Assembly (NCBI GenBank): GCA_017556845.1
Contig: JAFYMA010000244.1
Location: forward strand, 1-7,364
DNA: 7,364 nt
Source of the DNA: Clostridia bacterium
Lineage (GTDB): Bacteria; Bacillota; Clostridia; Oscillospirales; CAG-272
Reading direction: 5' to 3'
Shown here: piece by piece, positions 1 to 5,938 of the stretch
How positions within the stretch are numbered: the stretch's first letter is position 1
How the letters are laid out: the number at the start of each line of letters is the position of its first letter
Notes under the pieces: model-generated
What the model saw: the letters and a program-made list of their open reading frames with translations, nothing else
Databases searched by the model: none
Told to the model about the DNA's origin: nothing
Position numbers and translations under genes: made by a program

Positions 1-465
1 CGTGGCAAGAACGTCGCCCACAAGCAGAGCTTGTCTATCGGTCACGGTATCCGGAATCTTATTCAGCCCCTGATCCGCAAACGGCAAACGAACGTACTCT
101 GCCTGACCTCCGTCAATGCGGCAACCAAGCGCCCAACCGCCATTCTTGTCGGTGCAGTTGTTGACGAACCCCTTCTTACAGAAGAAGCACTCGCCGCAGA
201 AGGTTTCCACGTTGACCGTGACTCTGTCGCCAGGATTTACGTGCGTGACCGCCGAGCCGACCTCTTCCACAATGCCAACCATCTCGTGACCGACCGTGAT
301 CCCTTCCATCGCTCTCGGCACGCTGCCGTGCTTGATATGCAGATCGCTTGAACAGATGCTTGCAAGCGTGACCTTTACAATAGCATCCCTATCGTGCTGT
401 ATAGTTGGCTTTGACTTCTCCACCAAACCAAATTTTCCTTTTGATATGTATGTGTAGGTAAGCAT
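1..465 (-). CDS. Zinc-dependent alcohol dehydrogenase, N-terminal part (runs off left edge)
   Basis: Medium-chain (zinc-type) alcohol dehydrogenase; the first 155 codons are present and the frame stays open to base 1. Family role: NAD(P)-linked oxidation of an alcohol or reduction of an aldehyde or ketone in the cytoplasm; the substrate cannot be inferred. The GroES-like catalytic domain is visible: catalytic-zinc motif C38 (ICSSD) and GHE at 59-61, the GDRV turn at 79-82, then the structural-zinc cysteines C90, C93, C96 and C104 (CxxCxxCx7C). All four structural cysteines are present, unlike the tetrameric secondary alcohol dehydrogenases that lack them. The conserved stretch GGWALGCRIDGGQAEY follows at 109-124. 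The Rossmann domain lies outside the window. The start at 465 is preceded by GAGAG (470-474) and AGGA (477-480), a moderate ribosome site; an ATG 11 bases upstream is out of frame. It lies 54 bases downstream of the rhodanese gene on the same strand, so co-transcription is likely. Confidence 0.9.
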   Translation of the reverse strand, partial: MLTYTYISKGKFGLVEKSKPTIQHDRDAIVKVTLASICSSDLHIKHGSVPRAMEGITVGHEMVGIVEEVGSAVTHVNPGDRVTVNVETFCGECFFCKKGFVNNCTDKNGGWALGCRIDGGQAEYVRLPFADQGLNKIPDTVTDRQALLVGDVLAT

Positions 466-498
466 AAATCTCTCATTCCTTTTCTTTAGTCTACTGCA

Positions 499-513
499 GT
501 GCAATAATTGCAC
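499..513. promoter_or_regulatory. Short perfect dyad between rhodanese and dehydrogenase genes
   Basis: GTGCAATAATTGCAC is a perfect inverted repeat: 6 paired bases around TAA, or 7 around a single central A. It lies in the 54-base gap between two co-directional minus-strand genes. No U-run follows on the minus strand, so it is not a good terminator. It could be an operator or a small hairpin between cistrons. This is inference from symmetry only, and a dyad this short can occur by chance. Confidence 0.3.
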
Positions 514-519
514 CTTTCA

Positions 520-909
520 TCAGTCAGTAACGATCTCGCCCTTCCAATCAAGGATCCCGCCAAACTCCACGATATTCGTGTAACCAAGCTTCACCAGCTT
601 TTCAGATGCCTCTTTACTGCGTCTGCCGCTTCTGCAGTACACCATGATCAACTGATCCTTATCCGGCAATTCGGTAATTTCATTTGTACTTATAGACTCG
701 TTAGGCACATTTATGGCGTTTGGAATATGACCTGCGGCGAACTCATCGGGACGACGCACGTCAAGAATAATATATCCTGTTTTTTGTTCCATCATAGTCG
801 CCGCCTCGTCCATAGTGATCTGACGGTATGTGGCAATATGATGATTGCCGTTTCCTGTGCAAGCGGTAAATATAAGCATAGACAATAATATCGGTATCAT
901 TTTTTTCAT
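520..909 (-). CDS. Exported rhodanese-like domain lipoprotein
   Basis: A 129-residue single-domain rhodanese homologue with an export signal. The N-terminus is MKK, a hydrophobic stretch (residues 4-14), then FTAC with C17 as the likely lipidated cysteine (signal peptidase II lipobox; F at -3 is a weak fit). The mature part is one rhodanese fold: the LDVRRPDEFAAGHIPNAINVP segment at 49-69, and the active-site loop CRSGRRS with C92 as the persulfide-forming cysteine, followed by an S/A-rich helix, the LGYTNIVEFGG strand and a terminal DWKG. Rhodaneses move sulfane sulfur via a cysteine persulfide; a surface-anchored copy could serve in thiol or sulfur chemistry outside the membrane, but its partner is unknown. 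The start at 909 has a good ribosome site (GGAGAT about 5 bases upstream) and an upstream TATAAT. It is probably the first gene of a unit with the alcohol dehydrogenase. Confidence 0.9.
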   Translation of the reverse strand: MKKMIPILLSMLIFTACTGNGNHHIATYRQITMDEAATMMEQKTGYIILDVRRPDEFAAGHIPNAINVPNESISTNEITELPDKDQLIMVYCRSGRRSKEASEKLVKLGYTNIVEFGGILDWKGEIVTD

Positions 910-936
910 TACTTATCTCCTTTTTAAATATCATGA

Positions 937-942
937 ATTATA
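937..942 (-). promoter_or_regulatory. -10 element (TATAAT) for the rhodanese gene
   Basis: Read on the minus strand, a perfect TATAAT lies 27 bases before the rhodanese start codon, leaving room for the GGAGAT ribosome site. No good -35 is found at 16-18 bases upstream (the best is a poor TTATGG), so the promoter would be weak, regulated or dependent on other contacts. Confidence 0.5.
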
Positions 943-1084
943 GATCATACACAAAATTGCCATAATGTTTTTTTATAAAAAAACGAGTTAATTTATTATA
1001 TCACTTTTTTCGTATCTTTTCAATCCTAAAAATGAACAATACGGCGTATTTTTCTTTTTCAGCTCTGGTGCGACGCACGATAGC

Positions 1085-1690
1085 ATGGTTACTTTATTTC
1101 TTATTATCTTTGGATGTCTTTTTACGTCAATGTCAGTATCAGCCTCAACCGACCGTTTTGAATGTGAGGGATCGACCTCCGATGCCCCCGCGGAAACGCT
1201 GACTGCTGAATCACTTTCCGACAAAGCAGAGAATGATATGATAGCTATATACGGAAAGTGCATTCAGTACAGACCAACCCCAACATTGATCCAGGAAGCG
1301 TTCAAGTGCAAGTTACTCTGAAAAATCGTTCCGATAAGTCGGTATCCTCAGACGTAACCGTTACTGTTTACGAGTTGGGAATTTTTGAAAACGGTATTTC
1401 AAGCCAGACCGAAGTAAAGGTTGGCGAATATACACACAAGGGCGTAAGTGTCAGCGAAAACGGCACTGCCACCTTCACGATAGACGAGATTAAGCTTGAT
1501 AATTGGTCAAAAAATAAATGCTGGTCTCCCGATTCTCCTTACTATAATGGCTATTACCCGCCGTGCTGAAATTTCAGCGAAGCATTTGACAATCGCAAAC
1601 GGCATCCTGTACCACAGACGTGACTGCTATTTTCAGTCTGCTTATGTGCAGCCGCTGAGCAAATATGAAGAAGATCAGTTGGAAGCGTGA
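1085..1690 (+). pseudogene. Decayed gene with a family 2 glycoside hydrolase-like beta-sandwich fragment
   Basis: Three overlapping reading pieces look like one broken gene. The first (frame of 1085, open to 1321) begins with a hydrophobic, signal-like segment (LFLIIFGCLF...SVSA) and then low-complexity Ser/Thr/Glu sequence. The second is in the frame of 1258 and is open from about 1237 to a TGA at 1567-1569. It carries the recognisable part: NPNIDPGSVQVQVTLKN, DVTVTVYE and a terminal CWSPDSPYY. This pattern of alternating strands ending in WSPD(S/N)PY is typical of the Ig-like domain preceding the barrel of family 2 glycoside hydrolases (beta-galactosidase/glucuronidase type). The third returns to the frame of 1085 and ends at a TGA at 1688-1690 with an unrecognised tail (LYHRRDCYFQSAY...). 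No ribosome site precedes 1085, the sugar-binding domain is not recognisable and the catalytic barrel is absent. I infer a degraded remnant; the family assignment rests on motif resemblance. Confidence 0.55.
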
Positions 1691-1702
1691 AGCCGCTTTT
1701 TT
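1683..1702 (+). terminator. Weak hairpin with U-run at the end of the broken gene
   Basis: AAGCG (1683-1687) can pair with CGCTT (1694-1698) around a 6-base loop, and a T-run (1697-1702) follows. The hairpin overlaps the last stop codon (1688-1690). The stem is only 5 pairs, so it is a poor terminator on its own. Confidence 0.25.
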
Positions 1703-1769
1703 GCAGCGGGATCGCTTATAGACGATATCATCTGCCGAACCCTTGTATATTTTCAGCAAATAAAAAGCA

Positions 1770-1799
1770 GCTCATTTGGTAAACAATTACCAAATGAGC
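1770..1799. terminator. Strong bidirectional intrinsic terminator
   Basis: GCTCATTTGGTAA (1770-1782) and TTACCAAATGAGC (1787-1799) form a perfect 13-pair stem with the loop ACAA. On the plus strand CGACTTTTTAT follows; on the minus strand TGCTTTTTATTTG follows. Either direction therefore gives a stem plus U-run. It lies 12 bases past the stop of the large minus-strand gene and also closes the plus-strand remnant. Confidence 0.92.
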
Positions 1800-1811
1800 C
1801 GACTTTTTATA

Positions 1812-4800
1812 TTATTTTATAAATGAAATATCCGTATATACGGGAGCGTGGTCCGATGTGGTTGCAGATGTCATATTGACGATCGATCTTTTACGGAGCA
1901 CGTTTACCTTGGACGTTGTGAAGAAGAAGTCGATAACTCTGGAAGGTGAACCAATCAAAGGTTCCGTAGAATTAAGAACGTGACCGCCACGAATCATTAT
2001 TCCGTATCTGAACGCTGTAAATCTTGTTTCAGAAAGAATACCGTCATCGACCATTATCTTATATGCATCATCATACGTACGCATATTATAGTCACCCATA
2101 TTGATCACTTCGCATCCGTACTTGTTAACAATACTCTTTGTAACGTCCAGTATCATCTTTGTGTTTTCCTGACGGACGATAACCTTATCCGCAAGCGCAC
2201 CTACGTTGTAGAAGTGTGTTGAAGTTGCCGCAAACACCTGAGATGTGGTCTTATCCTTCAGAACTGCCCATGTTACACCAAAGCGTTCATCATTACCGGG
2301 CAATTCTTTCCAGCCTTTTTCAAGGCAAGTGAATTTTGATGTCTTGTACGCAAGCGGAACGCGGTTGCTTTCAGTACCTGTAAATACTTCTTTCTGAATT
2401 ACAGTGTAGCCCTGTGCTTTGAGCAAAGGCATAAGTCTGTTCATATTCTCAATACAGCATTCCTGGAAACCGATAACGTCAGGTGAGTAGTAGTTTATAA
2501 ACTCAACCATGTTGTTGTATCTGCTTGTGTCCTTGTGGCTTTCATACCACAACATATTGAACGTCATAATTCTGTAATTTGCGCCGTCTGTCAAGGGAAG
2601 ATGATCATTTTTTGTATTCAGCGTCTTGGGTGCATCAAAGCAGAGGTCTTTAAGCTCTACATTACCCGTTGCATTCGCCAACGCCTTTACGATCAGCTGT
2701 GATGCGTATTCTGCTGCTATAGCATTTCCGCCTATAACATATATCTCACCTGTTGTCTTATTAACAATACTGTACTGGTTAGCACCGACTGTCTTGTTGC
2801 TTGCAACAAGCGCATTACCGCCCGCACCATTGCCGGACGTTGCGATAACGATCTGCGGATATGCCGCTCTCGGATCGTATACACCTGTTTCAACCTCAAC
2901 GCCTGTGTAATACTCGATGTCATTTGCAAGAAGCTCAACTGCTTCCTTGATACCCGTAACATCGTTTGCAGGAGCATTTTCTTCATTTGCAAGGTATGTT
3001 ACCTTGAGTCCTGTAATGTCCTTACCATTGATAGTTGCGGAAACGAGAGGACATCTTATCTCCTCAGCAGTACCGTTTACACGTGAATCGGATTCAGAGT
3101 AAATTGCGTAAGGAACTACAGAGAGAACAATACCGCTGTCATTGATCGGAAGACCACTGACTGTTACAGAATATGAGTAACCGCCGTTTATAGCCTTGAA
3201 ATCTGCGGTGCTTACAGTCTTCTTTGCAATCGCCTTGCCCGTTGACGTAGCTACAGTTGTAACAACGAAGCCAAGCTCTTTATACTGATCGTATTCGAAC
3301 TTACCTGTAAGTGTTAAATTACCGGAAGCATCAACCGACGTGCCTATGAGATCAAGACCTGCAAACTGTCCGCACCATCTTGTACCGGGGGATACGTCAG
3401 TCTTTTTGTTACCACCGTCAACACCGTATGTTATAACGCCGGGGGCTGTACCTGTTGAATCAAGGTTGATATACTCACCGAGCGCCTTGGGATAACCTGC
3501 TGTTGTATTGGAAGTTGTAACCTGTGCAGAATAAGGAATTGATGCAAATGTGTGTATGTATGTACGCATAGGCTCTTTAATCGCCTGAGATGAAGCGTAA
3601 GCATATGCTTCATAATCAACGTAGTTGTAATAATTACGTGATGTTCCCGTTTCAGCCGTTTCTCTTACGAAGTACAAAGCAATAGAATCTGCTCTGTTAT
3701 GAAGCTCAGCCGTCAATTCACGTACAAGAAGAGCATCGGCACTTGCTGTAACGCTGCCAAGATCTGTTCCGTTGTCAAGTCTTACGTTTACTGCTTCATT
3801 CTTGATGAGAGAAAGCGCAACGCCAGCCTTTTTGTCGGGCAAGAAGCCCGCACCGCAGCCCTTGTTGATCTTTGTTGCCGCATGTATGTCGGCACTGCCG
3901 TCGTGGATAGCCACGGGGATAACAGTAACATTTGTCATATCACTGCCCTGCGCTGTCCAGTACGCCTTGAAATCATCAACCGTAAGATTTCTGTTAGCGT
4001 ATGTTACGAACCAGAGAACTGCTATACCGTTGGGGGCGATACTTGCATCGTAAGATGAAAGATTTACTCTTTCAAGGCACTTGATATCCGTGCTTACTTC
4101 AACACCTGATACAAGACCGAGAAGTATGTTGTAGCCGTTGCTTTCGTTTTTACCGCTGTTGGCAAATCCGAATCTGTAAAGGGAGTACTTGTTGAGGTTT
4201 ACAGCCTTGTCGGATGTGTTTATGATCTCCATAAACTCATACGCACCGTTTGTAGGTGTCTGGCAGATCTCGCTTATAGCGAGATCCTTTTCGGACTCGC
4301 TCTTTGTAAGCTTGATGACCTTGAACTGCTGTGCTGTAGAAGAAGCCGAGTATTTTGCAAGCTCGACGTTTGTACCGCTTGCAGTTCCTCCGCCCTTAAC
4401 AGTCAAAGCACATTCCATTGTACACTTAGGAACAAATACGTAATTTCCGTCTACCTTGAAAATATACCATCTCTGAGCGTTTGTATTATTTGACGTATAT
4501 GTAGCTACATTTGTGCCGGCTGCGCCCGATCCTGCCGCACAGTCAAGCGATTTACCTGTGTAAAGGTTTGTTATTTCATAGCTTCCGTCGGAGAAACGGA
4601 TAAATCTCCACGTCTGTCTGTATCCAGAATTAGGATAACGTATAAGAACATTATCGTTTGAAAGTCCGAGATTATAATTTGAGCCCACACCTCTGATGTT
4701 GCCCCAGAAGTTACTTCCTATATTTGCAGGCTCCATGCTTTCAAGTGCGCTGAGCTTCGTGATCTTGAACTGCTGACCTGCTGCACCGTTATACGTATTC

Positions 4801-5540
4801 ATCTGAACGTTTGCGCCTGCTGCAGTAGAGTTACCGTTTACAGACAGAGCACACGTCGTTCCGCATTTTGCACGCATGGTGTATGTGCCGTTCGTGTTCT
4901 TGTAAATGAACCAACGCTGTGCGTTCGTGTCGTTGCTTGCGTAAAGATCAACGTTTGCACCCGATGCGCGTGATGCCGCATAAACGTCAAGCACCTTGCC
5001 CGTTGCGTTGTTCGTTATCTTATAGCTTCCGTCCTTTTGCTTATCGAGTCTCCACGACTGATCAGCCTTGAAAATAGGTGTTACAGTGTATACATTCGTA
5101 CCTGTATAACCGAGATTCATACCGCCGGAATTCATCGAGATCCGCACGTCGATTCCCGTTCCGACATCAGCCGCGGGAGCCGTGACACGCGACTCGTTTA
5201 TACCGTGAGATACGAAGTGATTGAATGCGCTTTCGCGGTTTGAGCCGAATGCTGCCTTAAGATCGGCGTTGTTCTTCAGATAATAATCAACGCTGAACAT
5301 AGGGCTTGCCTGACGGCCCTCTTTTACACCACTATTAATGAAATGGTTGTAAAGCTGTGCTTCATTAGTGCCAAATGCCGCCTTAAGATCGGCGTATTTA
5401 CCCGCATAATACGTTGCGTTGAATACTACCGATTTTACATTTGACGGTACGGAAACAGCGGCAATTACCTGAAACGGTATTACCGCAGATACCATTAAAA
5501 CGGCCAAACACAATGAAGTCAAACGAATGATCTTTTTCAT
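1812..5540 (-). CDS. Secreted modular protein: YY-DLKAAFG repeats, two ricin-type lectins, lamin-tail domain, C-terminal EEP phosphodiesterase/nuclease
   Basis: A 1,242-residue exported enzyme. Signal peptide: residues 1-28 (MKKIIR, hydrophobic core, VIAA). Residues 40-120 hold two 42-residue repeats sharing ADLKAAFG. Two ricin-type beta-trefoil domains follow, each with three QxW/F signatures: QSW, QRW, QQF at 131-263 and QTW, QRW, QQF at about 281-411. Residues 418-530 resemble a lamin-tail domain (LAISEICQTP, FMEIINTSDKAVNL). Residues 600-830 are beta-rich and unassigned; 833-966 resemble the small domain preceding GH20/GH67-type barrels (inference). Residues 988-1241 are an EEP domain with its motifs in order: N995 (TFNM), E1027 (FQE), H1109 (STHF), D1150/N1152 (GDYN), D1204 (VIDFFF) and D1230/H1231 (SDHAPV). 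It should hydrolyse phosphodiesters (DNA, RNA or a phospho-ligand) with a metal, outside the cell, while the lectins hold glycans. The substrate is unknown. No LPXTG, dockerin or membrane anchor is seen. The start has AGGAGG at 5546-5551 and a consensus promoter; the gene appears monocistronic. Confidence 0.93.
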   Translation of the reverse strand: MKKIIRLTSLCLAVLMVSAVIPFQVIAAVSVPSNVKSVVFNATYYAGKYADLKAAFGTNEAQLYNHFINSGVKEGRQASPMFSVDYYLKNNADLKAAFGSNRESAFNHFVSHGINESRVTAPAADVGTGIDVRISMNSGGMNLGYTGTNVYTVTPIFKADQSWRLDKQKDGSYKITNNATGKVLDVYAASRASGANVDLYASNDTNAQRWFIYKNTNGTYTMRAKCGTTCALSVNGNSTAAGANVQMNTYNGAAGQQFKITKLSALESMEPANIGSNFWGNIRGVGSNYNLGLSNDNVLIRYPNSGYRQTWRFIRFSDGSYEITNLYTGKSLDCAAGSGAAGTNVATYTSNNTNAQRWYIFKVDGNYVFVPKCTMECALTVKGGGTASGTNVELAKYSASSTAQQFKVIKLTKSESEKDLAISEICQTPTNGAYEFMEIINTSDKAVNLNKYSLYRFGFANSGKNESNGYNILLGLVSGVEVSTDIKCLERVNLSSYDASIAPNGIAVLWFVTYANRNLTVDDFKAYWTAQGSDMTNVTVIPVAIHDGSADIHAATKINKGCGAGFLPDKKAGVALSLIKNEAVNVRLDNGTDLGSVTASADALLVRELTAELHNRADSIALYFVRETAETGTSRNYYNYVDYEAYAYASSQAIKEPMRTYIHTFASIPYSAQVTTSNTTAGYPKALGEYINLDSTGTAPGVITYGVDGGNKKTDVSPGTRWCGQFAGLDLIGTSVDASGNLTLTGKFEYDQYKELGFVVTTVATSTGKAIAKKTVSTADFKAINGGYSYSVTVSGLPINDSGIVLSVVPYAIYSESDSRVNGTAEEIRCPLVSATINGKDITGLKVTYLANEENAPANDVTGIKEAVELLANDIEYYTGVEVETGVYDPRAAYPQIVIATSGNGAGGNALVASNKTVGANQYSIVNKTTGEIYVIGGNAIAAEYASQLIVKALANATGNVELKDLCFDAPKTLNTKNDHLPLTDGANYRIMTFNMLWYESHKDTSRYNNMVEFINYYSPDVIGFQECCIENMNRLMPLLKAQGYTVIQKEVFTGTESNRVPLAYKTSKFTCLEKGWKELPGNDERFGVTWAVLKDKTTSQVFAATSTHFYNVGALADKVIVRQENTKMILDVTKSIVNKYGCEVINMGDYNMRTYDDAYKIMVDDGILSETRFTAFRYGIMIRGGHVLNSTEPLIGSPSRVIDFFFTTSKVNVLRKRSIVNMTSATTSDHAPVYTDISFIK
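5181..5423 (-). repeat. Tandem 42-codon repeat encoding two YY...DLKAAFG units
   Basis: Unit 1 (residues 40-81) and unit 2 (residues 82-120) of the secreted protein both follow the pattern FxxxYY...ADLKAAFG(T/S)N...NHF(I/V)..G(V/I)(K/N)E(G/S)R. The DNA GCCTTAAGATCGGCG (plus-strand reading) is kept identically in both, suggesting an internal duplication. Similar repeats occur near the N-terminus of many Clostridia surface proteins. I know of no established function; binding to the cell surface or to polymers is a guess. Confidence 0.85.
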
Positions 5541-5545
5541 GTTTT

Positions 5546-5551
5546 CCTCCT
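5546..5551 (-). promoter_or_regulatory. Ribosome binding site AGGAGG of the secreted nuclease-like gene
   Basis: A perfect AGGAGG on the minus strand lies 5 bases before the ATG at 5540. This fixes the start, and the signal peptide begins directly at that Met. Confidence 0.9.
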
Positions 5552-5591
5552 ACTCAGATAATATTTGTGAATACAGTATATCTACATATTA

Positions 5592-5620
5592 ATTGTACTA
5601 CAAGAAATGTGTTTTGTCAA
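5592..5620 (-). promoter_or_regulatory. Consensus sigma-A promoter for the secreted modular protein
   Basis: On the minus strand, TTGACA (5615-5620) and TACAAT (5592-5597) are separated by exactly 17 bases. Transcription would start near 5585, giving a leader of about 45 bases before the ATG. An imperfectly placed inverted repeat, GTGAAA (5629-5634) and TTTCAC (5647-5652), sits just upstream of the -35 and could bind an activator (inference). Confidence 0.85.
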
Positions 5621-5800
5621 CTTATAATGTGAAAAACCATTAAAACTTTCACCGCTTTAATAGTATATTCATATATAGTATTACACGGAATTCCATTTGG
5701 GTATATACTTTCAAGTTTGCTTAACACAGAAGTATTTATATTATCGTCAGCTCATCGTCGTAAATCGTATATAATACATACGGTATCTTTCATATCAACA
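5621..5800. other. AT-rich spacer between divergent promoters
   Basis: This lies between the two outward-facing promoters. It contains no convincing reading frame or RNA gene. The only symmetry of note is the GTGAAA/TTTCAC pair at 5629-5652. A TATAAT at 5770-5775 lacks a -35 at the right distance. Otherwise I see nothing here. Confidence 0.5.
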
Positions 5801-5829
5801 TTGACATAAAATGATTTTTATGATATAAT
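5801..5829 (+). promoter_or_regulatory. Perfect-consensus sigma-A promoter for pnuC
   Basis: TTGACA (5801-5806) and TATAAT (5824-5829) have an exact 17-base spacer, the full consensus for the housekeeping sigma factor. Transcription should start near 5836, so the transcript carries a leader of about 105 bases before the GTG at 5940. Such a strong promoter in front of a terminator-like hairpin suggests control after initiation. Confidence 0.9.
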
Positions 5830-5862
5830 TTCAGAACTGCCACCGGGTAGGTCGATGCTCAA

Positions 5863-5918
5863 GCATCCGTTTACACATCGTTAGGTCTTAGAAGATGTGT
5901 GTGCGGATGCTTTATTTT
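5863..5918 (+). terminator. Terminator-like hairpin inside the pnuC leader
   Basis: A 7-pair outer stem (5863-5869 with 5904-5910), two U-G wobbles flanking one U-U mismatch, and a 7-pair inner stem (5873-5879 with 5894-5900) are followed by TTTATTTT. It ends 21 bases before the GTG, so termination here would stop pnuC expression. The spacer includes one C after the T-run. Confidence 0.65.
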
Positions 5919-5920
5919 CG

Positions 5921-5938
5921 GAGGTATAAGAGGTATAA
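5921..5938 (+). repeat. Tandem 9-base repeat duplicating the ribosome binding site
   Basis: GAGGTATAA occurs twice with no gap (5921-5929 and 5930-5938), so there are two Shine-Dalgarno cores. The second (AGAGG, 5929-5933) lies 6 bases before GTG 5940, the right distance; the first (GGAGG, 5920-5924) is about 15 bases away, too far for that start. No ATG, GTG or TTG sits correctly for the first copy. Confidence 0.8.

Noticed and set aside
31..351. Plus-strand open frame of 106 codons
   Set aside because: It lies opposite the alcohol dehydrogenase, whose zinc motifs are unmistakable; the plus-strand product has no recognisable features.
508..888. Plus-strand open frame of 126 codons
   Set aside because: It is antisense to the rhodanese gene, with no ribosome site or family resemblance.
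967..984. Palindrome GTTTTTTTATAAAAAAAC
   Set aside because: It is almost entirely A/T, giving a weak hairpin with no following U-run; it is probably AT-rich promoter-region sequence.
988..1263. Minus-strand open frame of 91 codons
   Set aside because: It overlaps the decayed plus-strand gene, has no ribosome site at its start and a Ser/Asp-rich, unrecognisable product.
1574..1759. Minus-strand open frame of 61 codons
   Set aside because: No ribosome site or homology pattern; it is antisense to the tail of the broken gene.
3699..4058. Plus-strand open frames inside the large gene (also 1980-2222, 2626-2910, 3772-4053, 4189-4443 and 5037-5243)
   Set aside because: All are antisense to the intact 1,242-codon gene and have no independent support.
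5770..5775. Additional TATAAT on the plus strand
   Set aside because: No acceptable -35 at 16-18 bases upstream; the promoter at 5801-5829 is far better.
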